From IMG/VR virus record IMGVR_UViG_3300010354_000661, positions 1-23,774 of that record: a stretch of 23,774 bases of DNA. One strand, written 5' to 3'. The notes beneath the pieces are model-generated. The model ran no database searches. It worked only from the letters and a program-made list of their open reading frames with translations, and had not been told where the DNA came from. Below, piece by piece: positions 13,499 to 21,004 of the stretch. Every line of letters begins with the position of its first letter. Positions within the stretch are counted from its first letter, which is position 1. Source of the DNA: a virus. A program made the translations under genes and the position numbers.

Positions 13499-13990
13499 AT
13501 GGCATACGCCACCTACGCTGATCTGGAACTGACGCTGGATACCCAGATCATCGCGCAACTCAGCACCGATCAGGGCAACCCGATGATCGGCGCGAACCCG
13601 ATCACGTCAATGGCGCTGGACCGCGCCAGCAGCCTGATTGATGCGTATGCACGGGTGGGAAGCATCTACACCAGCGCAGACTTGTCCAGCCTTGCGTCGG
13701 CCAATGACCCCATGCTGGTCATGCTGACCGTGGATCTGGCAACGGAAATCCTGTTCCACCGCCGCGCCATGCGGATTCCGCCAGCGGTGGAAGAGCGCAT
13801 CAAGAAGTCCTATGCCATCCTTGAAGCGTTGCGGGACGGCAAGATGATCTTCGGCGCGGTCGCCAAGGCGTCGGAGGCTGGGCTTCCGCAAGTCGCCGCG
13901 ACTCCCTTGCAGACGTTCGCCTACTACAACAACGTTTCCACCAGCCCGTTCTTCCCGCCCCGGAAGCCGGGGACGATGCCGGGGGCGTGA
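13499..13990 (+). CDS. Gp36/DUF1320-like head completion protein
   Basis: This 163-residue protein starts at ATG 13499 with ATAGGAGG at 13487-13494. It shows the DUF1320 (Mu gp36-like) pattern: MAYATYADLELTLDTQIIAQ, then MALDRASSLIDAYARVGSIY. A helix follows with MLVMLTVDLATEILFHRR, and a conserved-looking ERIKKSYAILEALRDGKMIF, where the 'A..(W/I)L..I..G' text is typical. These proteins form part of the connector between portal and tail. The C-terminal ~40 residues are Pro-rich and probably extended. The position directly after the capsid gene agrees with Mu-like gene order. Confidence 0.82.
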   Translation: MAYATYADLELTLDTQIIAQLSTDQGNPMIGANPITSMALDRASSLIDAYARVGSIYTSADLSSLASANDPMLVMLTVDLATEILFHRRAMRIPPAVEERIKKSYAILEALRDGKMIFGAVAKASEAGLPQVAATPLQTFAYYNNVSTSPFFPPRKPGTMPGA

Positions 13991-14676
13991 TGGGCCGTTG
14001 GTCCCGCAAGGTCGCCAAGGCGCTACAAAGCCCTGCCGTGCGTCGTGGGATCGCGGAGGCCATTGCGTCCTACGCGCAGCAGCACATCGCCACAGGGGAA
14101 GGACGGGGCGACAGCGGGGAAGCCGCGACGTTCCAGCCCCTCAAGTCGATTTCCACCCAATTCTGGACAAGCCGGAAGCCGAAGGGACTATCAGGAGTTT
14201 CGGAACGGGTGGTCACCAAGGTTCGCAAGCGCAAGCGTGCGGACGGCAGCACGGTAGCGGTCCCGGTCAAGGTGAAGGAGTACTTGGTATCGGGCGCGTC
14301 ATACCGCGAAGGCGGGCAACCGCTGCGCGACACGGGAAACCTTCTTCGGTCGCTGGGTGCCAAGGCTGCGGCGACTGGCCCCGGCACCTTGACAGTCACC
14401 CTGCGCGGTGCCAAGTATGGCATCTACCACGAACGCGGCTTCAGCACGTCCGGTCCCAACTTCATCCCGTTGACGAAGAAGGGCAAGCGAACGCACGCGA
14501 CCGGAGCCAACCCGGCATCGGAAGGGCTCCAGCGCGGCAAGGACTACACGATGGCATGGGGCGGCGTCACCGTTCCCAAGCGCCCGTTCCTCGTACCGAC
14601 GCAAGACGAATGGGTGGAGATCGGCAAAACGATTAGACTAGGGCTGGCAATGACCCTCAATGGGAGGCTTCGATAA
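13990..14676 (+). CDS. gpG-like virion morphogenesis / tail completion protein
   Basis: This 228-residue product starts at ATG 13990, overlapping the previous stop by one base (TGATG), a junction used repeatedly here; GTG 13987 is an alternative. The N-terminus is very basic (RWSRKVAKALQSPAVRRGIA). The middle has EGGQPLRDTGNLLRSLGAKA, and further on YGIYHERGF, then KRPFLVPTQDEWVEIGKTIR. 'L.dTG.L..Sl', 'yA.iHe.G' and 'RPFL' are the marks of the phage virion morphogenesis (Mu gpG) and HK97 gp10-type families. A longer insert between RGF and RPFL, with basic text (LTKKGKRTHATGANPASEGL), is not usual in short members. Its role is to complete the head-tail interface. Confidence 0.84.
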   Translation: MGRWSRKVAKALQSPAVRRGIAEAIASYAQQHIATGEGRGDSGEAATFQPLKSISTQFWTSRKPKGLSGVSERVVTKVRKRKRADGSTVAVPVKVKEYLVSGASYREGGQPLRDTGNLLRSLGAKAAATGPGTLTVTLRGAKYGIYHERGFSTSGPNFIPLTKKGKRTHATGANPASEGLQRGKDYTMAWGGVTVPKRPFLVPTQDEWVEIGKTIRLGLAMTLNGRLR

Positions 14677-15158
14677 TGGCAAGCACGATCAATGTTTCCG
14701 GTCCAACTAGAGTCATGGTCAACACCGGAGGCGGGTACGTCGAACTTGGTTTCTGCGACAACGACAACCTGCCGTCCGTGACCTTCACCGATCACGTCCA
14801 CGAAATCAAGACCAGCGCCAGCGGCAACGCGCCCGAGGAAATGGTGGTGCAGGGCGTGACCGCCACGATCACCGTGACGCTGGTGAAGTGGGATGCAAGC
14901 GTGTGGGCAAGCCTGATTGCCGCCCAGCGCGGCGCGGCCTACAACGCCACGGTTGGCAAGATGCTCTACGACAGCGGCAGCACGTTCGGCGTGCAATTGG
15001 ACCCGACCATCGCTGGCCGACCCGGCTACACGTTCAGCACTTGCTACCTGATGAACGACACCGGGGACGCGAACTTCGGCAACGTGGAACGCCGCCTGAC
15101 GATCACGTTCCGCGCCACGCAGAACCCGCAGACGCTTGTGCTTTGCACTTACTCTTGA
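14676..15158 (+). CDS. Probable major tail (tube) protein
   Basis: This 160-residue protein starts at ATG 14676 (TAATG overlap) with TGGGAGG at 14661-14667. It is predicted all-beta with few charges: RVMVNTGGGYVELGFCDNDN, then VHEIKTSASGNAPEEMVVQG, then VTATITVTLVKWDASVWASL, and ERRLTITFRATQNPQTLVLC near the end. The segment around 'V.G....I...L..wd.s....l' suits the tube fold of siphophage tail proteins. It lies directly before the frameshifting tail chaperone genes, the usual order. I recognise no diagnostic signature, so the assignment is from position and fold character. Confidence 0.65.
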   Translation: MASTINVSGPTRVMVNTGGGYVELGFCDNDNLPSVTFTDHVHEIKTSASGNAPEEMVVQGVTATITVTLVKWDASVWASLIAAQRGAAYNATVGKMLYDSGSTFGVQLDPTIAGRPGYTFSTCYLMNDTGDANFGNVERRLTITFRATQNPQTLVLCTYS

Positions 15159-15165
15159 GGAACCA

Positions 15166-15429
15166 ATGGCGATCAACCTGACCGATGACGATGACCCGCT
15201 GCTGTTCAATCTGTCCTTGCCAGAAGGCCAGTTGGTCCTGCAATGGGCCGAGGTGCTGGCGGCGCTGCAAAAGGCCAACGTGACGGGCGCACCGGAAGTC
15301 GGGCAAGTTGCCGATGCCATCCGGCGCGTTGCCCGGTCCAAGGACGTGGCGGCGTGCTGCTCCGATGAACGGCTGTTTGCCGCCTTTGCACGCATCGGGA
15401 AGGCTGCGGAAGCGTCGGGAAACGTCTAA
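15166..15429 (+). CDS. Tail assembly chaperone, short form (gpG-like)
   Basis: This 87-residue product starts at ATG 15166, supported by TTGAGGA at 15154-15160; an upstream in-frame start has none. An acidic N-terminus (MAINLTDDDDPLLFNLSLPE) is followed by helices (LQWAEVLAALQKANVTGAPE; VGQVADAIRRVARSKDVAAC). It lies between the tube and tape measure genes, where lambda has G and G-T. The frame stops at 15427-15429, four bases after a GGGAAAC heptamer. Tail assembly chaperones bind the tape measure protein and guide tube polymerisation. They are not in the finished virion. The protein sequence alone is not diagnostic; the frameshift signal makes the call. Confidence 0.75.
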   Translation: MAINLTDDDDPLLFNLSLPEGQLVLQWAEVLAALQKANVTGAPEVGQVADAIRRVARSKDVAACCSDERLFAAFARIGKAAEASGNV

Positions 15430-15680
15430 GGGGAGTCGCCATCTTCCTCGCGGAGTATGGGCGGCTCCCGTCCGAGTTCGACAGCGATACGGCAATGGGA
15501 CTTGCGCTCAACATCCCCGCGCTGGAAGCCCGTAGGACGCTGGCGATGGCTCAGGCCATCTCTATCGCGTTCGGTGACGAGAACGTAACCGAAGTGGCAA
15601 TCCGTCAGGCGACTGGCGACGAGGCGTTGGCGTATCAGGCCAAGGTCCGCATGATGCATTCCAAGGCGGTGCAGCAATGA
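15166..15680 (+). CDS. Tail assembly chaperone, frameshift fusion (gpG-T-like)
   Basis: A -1 shift at 15417-15423 joins the first 86 residues of the short form to 85 residues in the other frame, giving 171 residues. The second part starts RLRGVAIFLAEYGRLPSEFD and ends AYQAKVRMMHSKAVQQ. It has no in-frame stop from 15423 to 15678 and no own start: the first ATG (15495) lacks a ribosome site. The second frame contains helix ALEARRTLAMAQAISIAFGD and Q-A-T-G-D-E-A. In lambda-like phages the T extension recruits the tube protein while the G part binds the tape measure. The stop overlaps the next start as ATGA. Confidence 0.8.
15417..15469 (+). promoter_or_regulatory. -1 programmed ribosomal frameshift signal
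   Basis: The heptamer GGGAAAC at 15417-15423 is in the correct phase, G GGA AAC, for X-XXY-YYZ slippage. Seven bases later a hairpin begins. Arms 15431-15440 (GGGAGTCGCC) and 15460-15469 (GGCGGCTCCC) pair over 10 positions (nine Watson-Crick, one U-G) around a 19-base loop, which can form a small inner CUC/GAG stem. The zero-frame stop TAA (15427-15429) lies in the spacer. Lambda uses GGGAAAG at the same gene position. Confidence 0.88.
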
Positions 15681-16138
15681 CCGTTTCCAACGCAACGGTT
15701 TGGAACGCGCTGCGCGACGAGGTGCAGGAGTGGATGTCGGAGAACGGGTACGGCACGCAGGTCTATCTGACCGAAGCACCCGTGGACGAGGTGACGGCGC
15801 AGTACGCGGTCCAAATCATCCCGAAGGGCGACACGTCGATGCACCCTCGCAGCGGCGTCGGCTTGATGAACAGCGACATTGACATCGTGATCTGGTGGCG
15901 GAACCTGATGGACCCAACCACCACGGCTACGGAACGCATCGCCGGGGAGTTGGGCATTGAACCGTTCATTGATGGGCTTCGCAAGTTGCTGATACAGAAC
16001 GACCTTGGTGGCCTGTTGACCATTGCCTTGATGTGGCGCAACGGTGGACAGGTGGAGCAGGTGACGGATCATCCGGGCTGGATGCGTGGGACGGAAACGT
16101 TCTCTTGCGCCTTTGAGATCCCGTGGAGCGTGACGTAA
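15677..16138 (+). CDS. Tail terminator/completion-like protein
   Basis: This 153-residue protein starts at ATG 15677 (ATGA overlap). The text is mixed alpha/beta: an N-terminal helix (ATVWNALRDEVQEWMSENGY), strands (AQYAVQIIPKGD; SDIDIVIWWRN), then ERIAGELGIEPFIDGLRKLL, then ALMWRNGGQVEQVTDHPGWM, and last a strand TFSCAFEIPW. The 'short helix, v-v-W strand, long helix, G-W, f-f strand' layout is that of small tail terminator proteins (gpU and related). These cap the tube. Here the gene comes after the chaperones rather than before the tube gene, which is less usual. The family is inferred from layout and position. Confidence 0.52.
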   Translation: MTVSNATVWNALRDEVQEWMSENGYGTQVYLTEAPVDEVTAQYAVQIIPKGDTSMHPRSGVGLMNSDIDIVIWWRNLMDPTTTATERIAGELGIEPFIDGLRKLLIQNDLGGLLTIALMWRNGGQVEQVTDHPGWMRGTETFSCAFEIPWSVT

Positions 16139-17013
16139 TGGCCGAGGATCTTGGAAAACTCATCATTGACATCAACGAAGGCGGCGGCGCGGGCGTCGGC
16201 CCAGCGGGCACGCCTTCGTCCGGTCCTGCGCCCCGGCGCGTTGGCTTTGATCCGCGAGAGCAATTCAACCGGATGGTGTCGGGGCTTGAAACGCGGCGCG
16301 AGTCGGCGCGGGAGTTGGCGTCGTTCATTCGCGCCCCCACGCTGGCGAACGTCGGGCAGATCATCGGTCCGGGGAGCAGCACGGCTGGTCTGATGGGCAA
16401 GTTGCTGCCCGTGATGGGTCCGCTTGCGCTTGGCATCGCTGCGGTGGGATCGGCAGCGTCCATTGCCATTTCGGCCCTGAAAGGCGTTCGCAACATGATG
16501 CGGGCGCTGGGCGAGGAAATCGGGGGCGTGTCGCCGCAGATTCAGATGGCCAAGGCGTACGAACAGATGTTGAAGTTCCGCACGGCCATGCAAGTGAATC
16601 GGGAGTCGGGGGGCATCATTGCACGGCAAATGCGTGCCGATGCCCAAATTGAAGCGCAACTTCTGCGCTTGCGATCCAAGATCGTGGCAGAGTTCGGCCC
16701 GCTGGTCACGGCAGCCACAGCCATGCTCATCAAGGCCGTGGATGGCATGATTACGGCGTTCACCAAATTGATGGAATGGCTGGGCGGCATGGGCAACGTG
16801 CTGAAGAAGATTGGATCGTTCATGGCCAGTTACGCGCCGCTGTTTGGCGTGTTGGGTCCATCGGGCATGGCATTGGCGGCGCAATTGGGGCCGCTGCTGT
16901 ACAAGTTGGGAGTGGACGTGGAAGGCATCAAGCGCAACACCACCCCAACCGGAAAGTTTGAAACGAACGACTCCTTCATTGCAGACCTGAAGATGATGGG
17001 AGTGGTCATCTAA
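16138..17013 (+). CDS. Short tape measure-like protein
   Basis: This 291-residue product starts at ATG 16138 (TAATG overlap), with GTGGAG at 16123-16128; the GTG at 16123 is an alternative. A disordered Gly/Pro/Arg-rich N-terminus is followed by helix REQFNRMVSGLETRRESARE. A hydrophobic stretch comes at residues 86-114 (MGKLLPVMGPLALGIAAVGS onward), then a long amphipathic helix (KAYEQMLKFRTAMQVNRESG). Two more hydrophobic parts lie about residues 187-205 (GPLVTAATAMLIKAVDGMI) and 225-260. Position after the chaperone pair and hydrophobic-helix composition suggest the tape measure. It is much shorter than siphophage norms (often 700-1500 residues), so the tail would be short, or this may be a non-tape-measure membrane-active tail protein. 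Confidence 0.6.
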   Translation: MAEDLGKLIIDINEGGGAGVGPAGTPSSGPAPRRVGFDPREQFNRMVSGLETRRESARELASFIRAPTLANVGQIIGPGSSTAGLMGKLLPVMGPLALGIAAVGSAASIAISALKGVRNMMRALGEEIGGVSPQIQMAKAYEQMLKFRTAMQVNRESGGIIARQMRADAQIEAQLLRLRSKIVAEFGPLVTAATAMLIKAVDGMITAFTKLMEWLGGMGNVLKKIGSFMASYAPLFGVLGPSGMALAAQLGPLLYKLGVDVEGIKRNTTPTGKFETNDSFIADLKMMGVVI

Positions 17014-18851
17014 TGACGCAGATCGTCGGCTACACCCCCCAAAGCGCCTATGTGACGTTGGTGATTGCAGCACAGCAGATCACGCTTCCGTTTGCAACGC
17101 TGACGCGAGTGGAGGAGCGACCGGAATACGCCGAGGATGACCGGGCGCAGGTCTATCGACACCTGACCGTTGAGGGGCATTGCGTGCTGGCGGATGACGC
17201 CGACGTAGCCGCCGTGCTTGACTTGGTGAATGAGAACTCCGGTGTCGTGGATTCGTGGACGGTGGTGGTTTCAAACTCCAACATTTCGGAACTTACGTCC
17301 ACCAACGATGCCAAGCGAACGCCAAAGGTGTCCATCAGCGTCACGCAATTGACAGGCAAGCGCGTGGCAATGGCGACGTTCACGCTGGAAGGTTTCATCG
17401 GTCGCGGCGCTTCCGATTACCCCGTGCTGACGCATCGGTGGGTGCAGTCATTCGCGCTGGATGCGTCCGGGCATCTGACGCGCACGGTGCGTGGCAGCAT
17501 CATGGTGGATTTGGCTGCGACCGGGGCCACGTTGACCGTTGCGCCAAACGGCACGGTCGGCAACGTAAGCAATCGCGCCCCATACGCCGACCTGTTGCGG
17601 TATGCCATCCTTCCCAACGTGCCGGATGACGGGACGGTCTGGCGCAGGGAATCGCAGACCTACGCCTACAACGAGCAGGGCACCGGGCTGGTGTACGAAA
17701 TCACCGACGTGCAAGGCCGTGTGGACGTGCCCGATGGTGCGTACACAGGCACGGCAAACTTCACCTACGAACGGTCACTTGCCAATCTGGGCTACGCGGT
17801 CGTGCGCTTTGACTGCGAGTTGGAGGGACCGCCCAATGGCGACGTGCGCCGCCTGATTTGGGGCGCTGTTTCGCTGGCGCAATCGCGCTTGCCGATCCGG
17901 CAGGTGTTTGTGCAGCGGATGATGGTGCAGGAAATGGAAATGCTCCGCAAGGCGAAGATTCGCTTTGAGATGGAAGCATGGGCCATGTGTACGGAGGCCG
18001 AGAACGGCGCAGCAAATTCCACCGTTGCTGCCGTGCCGTTGGCCGCGTATGTCGGCAAGAACTTCACCGTGACGCGGACGTGCGATGCCATCATGCCGCC
18101 CTACGGCGGTTCGGGCATCGGGTACTACGGCATTCCGCATTGGAAGGACAACCTGACTTCTGCCAAGTTGGTGACGCCGCAGAACTTGAAGGTTGCCAGC
18201 ATGACGAAGGTGGTGGAACCGGGCGAAAGTTGCACGCCCGGAAATCCAGCCATCGTGTTCGTCACCACCGATGTTGGTTTGACGGTCATCAACAGCGCCT
18301 TGGTGCAGGGGCCGTTTGCCAACACGCAGCAGGTGACAGGTGGAACAGATGGGGAGCCGCAAACGACGGCAGCGTCATCGGCGCACACCCATGTCCACAC
18401 CAAGACCCGGATGCATCGCTTGCAAACGCTGTACACGGAGGGGTCAGACTTCGTGTTCCAAGTCGGCAAGCCCATCGTGGTGGTAACCGAGCGCAGCGAA
18501 TCCAAGCGCCTGAACGTCCCGCCCGCCCGCACGTTCCGTCCCATCCCGGCTGGGTTCGTGGTGGTGGAGGACGATTGGAAGGTGAACTTCGGCACCGTTG
18601 ACCAGAGCGGCAACCGGGCATTCACGGGTATGTACACCCGCGTGCTGGAGGCGTATGACACGGGCGGGCCGATCAGCAACGGCTACTACACGCAGACGGG
18701 TGTGCGGCATTGGTGGGCACCGGGCAACGTGGTGAACACGCCGCTGGCGCGTGGGTACTCCAACAGCACGCAGAGCGTCAGCAATAGCGTGTTCCCGTCT
18801 GGTGGCACGACGCAGACCTACGACGTTGGCACGCCGCAGAACTACTCATGA
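17013..18851 (+). CDS. Large tail-tip structural protein
   Basis: This 612-residue protein starts at ATG 17013 (TAATG overlap) with GGGAGTGG upstream. It is beta-rich, with few helices and many Thr/Val/Gly/Asn residues. The N-terminal ~150 residues (GYTPQSAYVTLVIAAQQITL; VYRHLTVEGHCVLADDADVA; VSISVTQLTGKRVAMATFTL) and a second domain (HRWVQSFALDASGHLTRTVR) look like repeated baseplate-type domains. The C-terminus is aromatic and Ser/Asn-rich. One helical part (RQVFVQRMMVQEMEMLRKAK) interrupts. It comes directly after the tape measure-like gene, where distal tail or hub proteins lie. I recognise no named family; a structural role in the tail tip is inference. Confidence 0.6.
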   Translation: MTQIVGYTPQSAYVTLVIAAQQITLPFATLTRVEERPEYAEDDRAQVYRHLTVEGHCVLADDADVAAVLDLVNENSGVVDSWTVVVSNSNISELTSTNDAKRTPKVSISVTQLTGKRVAMATFTLEGFIGRGASDYPVLTHRWVQSFALDASGHLTRTVRGSIMVDLAATGATLTVAPNGTVGNVSNRAPYADLLRYAILPNVPDDGTVWRRESQTYAYNEQGTGLVYEITDVQGRVDVPDGAYTGTANFTYERSLANLGYAVVRFDCELEGPPNGDVRRLIWGAVSLAQSRLPIRQVFVQRMMVQEMEMLRKAKIRFEMEAWAMCTEAENGAANSTVAAVPLAAYVGKNFTVTRTCDAIMPPYGGSGIGYYGIPHWKDNLTSAKLVTPQNLKVASMTKVVEPGESCTPGNPAIVFVTTDVGLTVINSALVQGPFANTQQVTGGTDGEPQTTAASSAHTHVHTKTRMHRLQTLYTEGSDFVFQVGKPIVVVTERSESKRLNVPPARTFRPIPAGFVVVEDDWKVNFGTVDQSGNRAFTGMYTRVLEAYDTGGPISNGYYTQTGVRHWWAPGNVVNTPLARGYSNSTQSVSNSVFPSGGTTQTYDVGTPQNYS

Positions 18852-20653
18852 GCGTCCAAGCGTTCATTAACGTGGGCGGTGTGAATGAAGGCACGGTCAT
18901 ACCCGTGCTGCTGCCCGATCAGTTGATGGTGGAAACGGCGCGGCAGTTGGGGATGGCAACGTCGGACGTGTTCAGCGTCGATGTCCCGGCGGGCATGACG
19001 CAGCACACCAGCGCGAAGGTGCTGATTGCGTCCACGCAAGTGCAAGCGTTGTACCAGTCGGAGTCCTGCACGCTGACGCTGGCGGATTCCAGCGGGATCG
19101 TGTTGCAGTTGACGAACCTGTACGCACGTCCTCCGCAGCCGTTCTTTTGGGGACAGGGCGGCGGGGCCGTGCTGGTGGAGTTGGTGGACCAGCGGTGGTG
19201 GTGGCAATTCAGCAGCGCAGCGCAGTTGAACAACGCCTACGCCTTCACCTATTCGTCGGACGGTCGGTGGCAGGTCAACGGGTACACGACCTACGACGAG
19301 TTGATGGCCGACATCACGACGGCAGCGACAAACGACAACCTGCCGATGCCGTACAACTTCGTCGCACCGGACCCGCAGTACCCGCGTCGGTTGGCGGATC
19401 TGTTTGGATCGCCAAACGTCAGTTTGGCGATGGTGCTTGATGCGATTGCCGTGACCAGCAAGCAGGTGATCCTGTACACGGGCGTGTCGGGCGGCGCGAC
19501 ATCGTGCTTCCGTTTCGTTTCGCGCACCAACCTGCAAGCGCAGTACGACGCCTCAATGAACGACTACCGTTGCACCCTGCGCGGCGGGGGGCAACCGACG
19601 AATGGCGCGGCGGGCGGGACGGACCCGTTGGTGAACCTATGGAACCAGCAGGGCTTCCAAGCCCGTGCCCCGCAGTCCTGCACGCTCATCATGCCGCAGC
19701 GGTCGGTGGAGGGCTTGACGGTCTACGACAATTGCTCCCTTGCCAACACGCCGATAAGTCAGCGCAACGCGACTGTCAATCAGGTGTACACCGCCGGGTC
19801 CAGCCCCACATGGACCCGGACTCCACGGGACATTGGCAGCGGGTACGTCACGGAGGCCGCTGTGGTGGCACAGGATGCCACAGGAGCCGTCCTGACCACC
19901 ACCCCCGGCTGGAACCCCACCCCGATGTCGGCGGCCATACGGGACGATTACGCCAGCCGTTACCAAAACACGCCATTTGGCCGCACCCTATGGGCGGGCT
20001 GGGTGCCGTGGTACACGTCGGGCGGTGTCAATCTGGGACAGGTTGGCAAGGTGTGCTACCGCTTGTCGGTCATTGACGGGGAGGTCTCCCCGCACACGAT
20101 CAGCGAATGCCGGGAGGACGATTGGCGGTTCGGGCTGCAAGGCACGTCGTGGAACGACCCGGCGCAGGTCATCACCGCCAAGGGGCTGGGGCAGACGTAC
20201 CGCAATTGCATCGGGGCAACGATCATTGACGTTCCGCCGCCCAACACGCGAGTGTTCCCGGCACGCATCGTGGGCGCGGAGCAGTTGCAAACGTGGAAGT
20301 GGGTGTACTCGTTTGAGGAGGTTGAGCCCAACCCCAATCCGCTGACCGTTGCTCCGAGCGTGTCAATCGGCGCGTATGCGCGGGTCGGCACTCTGAAGGC
20401 CCGCAACATGGCCGAGAACGGCAACATCTACATCGGTGCTGGCAATGCTGGCAACGTGATCGCTCCGGGCGTGAGTCAAGGCGTCTACACCAACGCGACC
20501 ATCACGGCGCTTCCGATCAGCAACGACACCATCGTGGAGATGGTGGAGCAGTTCCCGACTTCAAACACGGCAGGATCGCCACCCTTCGGACCCAAGTACT
20601 GGTTCTCAATGCCAAATGCGGTGCGCGTAGAATGCATCGTGGGTGGCGTGTAA
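18848..20653 (+). CDS. Large tail-tip structural protein, probable hub component
   Basis: This 601-residue protein starts at ATG 18848 (ATGA overlap). It is rich in Trp/Tyr/Thr/Asn and beta-strand. The N-terminal part (AFINVGGVNEGTVIPVLLPD; LTLADSSGIVLQLTNLYARP; PFFWGQGGGAVLVELVDQRW) resembles the start of tail hub-type proteins by general character. A domain with FTYSSDGRWQVNGYTTYDEL, then LMADITTAATNDNLPMPYNF, and a later ASVSIGAYARVGTLKARNMA-like region (residues about 500-530) follow. No enzymatic motif is visible. Together with the gene before it and the adaptor-like gene after it, it probably builds the tail tip or adsorption device. The specific family is not recognised. Confidence 0.58.
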   Translation: MSVQAFINVGGVNEGTVIPVLLPDQLMVETARQLGMATSDVFSVDVPAGMTQHTSAKVLIASTQVQALYQSESCTLTLADSSGIVLQLTNLYARPPQPFFWGQGGGAVLVELVDQRWWWQFSSAAQLNNAYAFTYSSDGRWQVNGYTTYDELMADITTAATNDNLPMPYNFVAPDPQYPRRLADLFGSPNVSLAMVLDAIAVTSKQVILYTGVSGGATSCFRFVSRTNLQAQYDASMNDYRCTLRGGGQPTNGAAGGTDPLVNLWNQQGFQARAPQSCTLIMPQRSVEGLTVYDNCSLANTPISQRNATVNQVYTAGSSPTWTRTPRDIGSGYVTEAAVVAQDATGAVLTTTPGWNPTPMSAAIRDDYASRYQNTPFGRTLWAGWVPWYTSGGVNLGQVGKVCYRLSVIDGEVSPHTISECREDDWRFGLQGTSWNDPAQVITAKGLGQTYRNCIGATIIDVPPPNTRVFPARIVGAEQLQTWKWVYSFEEVEPNPNPLTVAPSVSIGAYARVGTLKARNMAENGNIYIGAGNAGNVIAPGVSQGVYTNATITALPISNDTIVEMVEQFPTSNTAGSPPFGPKYWFSMPNAVRVECIVGGV

Positions 20654-20668
20654 CGACAGGAGCGGAAC

Positions 20669-21004
20669 GTGGCAGTCTGGAACATCAACATCCACAAGGG
20701 CGCGACCTATCAGGTCACGCTGACCATTGACGGCGTGGCCGACATCGGGGCGGCTACGGAATGGCGGCTGACGTGCGCCCAGCCAAACGGCACGGTGTTC
20801 CTGACGGCGTCCAGCATCGGGGCCAGCCCGATGTTCGTTGCCACGGCGCTTGCCAAGACCAAGATCCTCGCCATTCCGTCTGCCACGACGCTGACGCTTC
20901 CGCAGGGCAACGGGCGGTACGACTTTGAGGTGCATTGGACGGGCGGCGTGGTGCGGCGCTACATCGCAAACGGTTCGGTTCAGGTCACTTCGGAGGTCGG
21001 CTGA
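20669..21004 (+). CDS. Small beta-sandwich tail adaptor-like protein
   Basis: This 111-residue product starts at GTG 20669 with ACAGGAG at 20656-20662. Text such as VWNINIHKGATYQVTLTIDG, then GAATEWRLTCAQPNGTVFLT, then LPQGNGRYDFEVHWTGGVVR followed by YIANGSVQVTSEVG, matches a small phage family common just before tail fibre genes. In that family 'i.i..G.ty...l......p.dlsg.....q.r......G.Y.ydl........v..l..G.v.v...V' recurs. It is probably an Ig-like or beta-sandwich adaptor for the fibre. The role is inferred from the context. The stop overlaps the fibre start as TGATG. Confidence 0.68.
   Translation: MAVWNINIHKGATYQVTLTIDGVADIGAATEWRLTCAQPNGTVFLTASSIGASPMFVATALAKTKILAIPSATTLTLPQGNGRYDFEVHWTGGVVRRYIANGSVQVTSEVG

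Noticed and set aside
11267-13558. 763-codon open frame on the minus strand opposite protease, decoration and capsid genes
   Set aside because: It is a mirror of GC-biased third positions in the plus-strand genes. It has no family pattern, is His/Arg-rich as usual for antisense frames, and the plus-strand genes are well supported.
15495-15680. Independent 61-residue gene after the tail chaperone
   Set aside because: No ribosome site precedes ATG 15495, the frame is open back through the slippery heptamer, and the frameshift signal explains it better.
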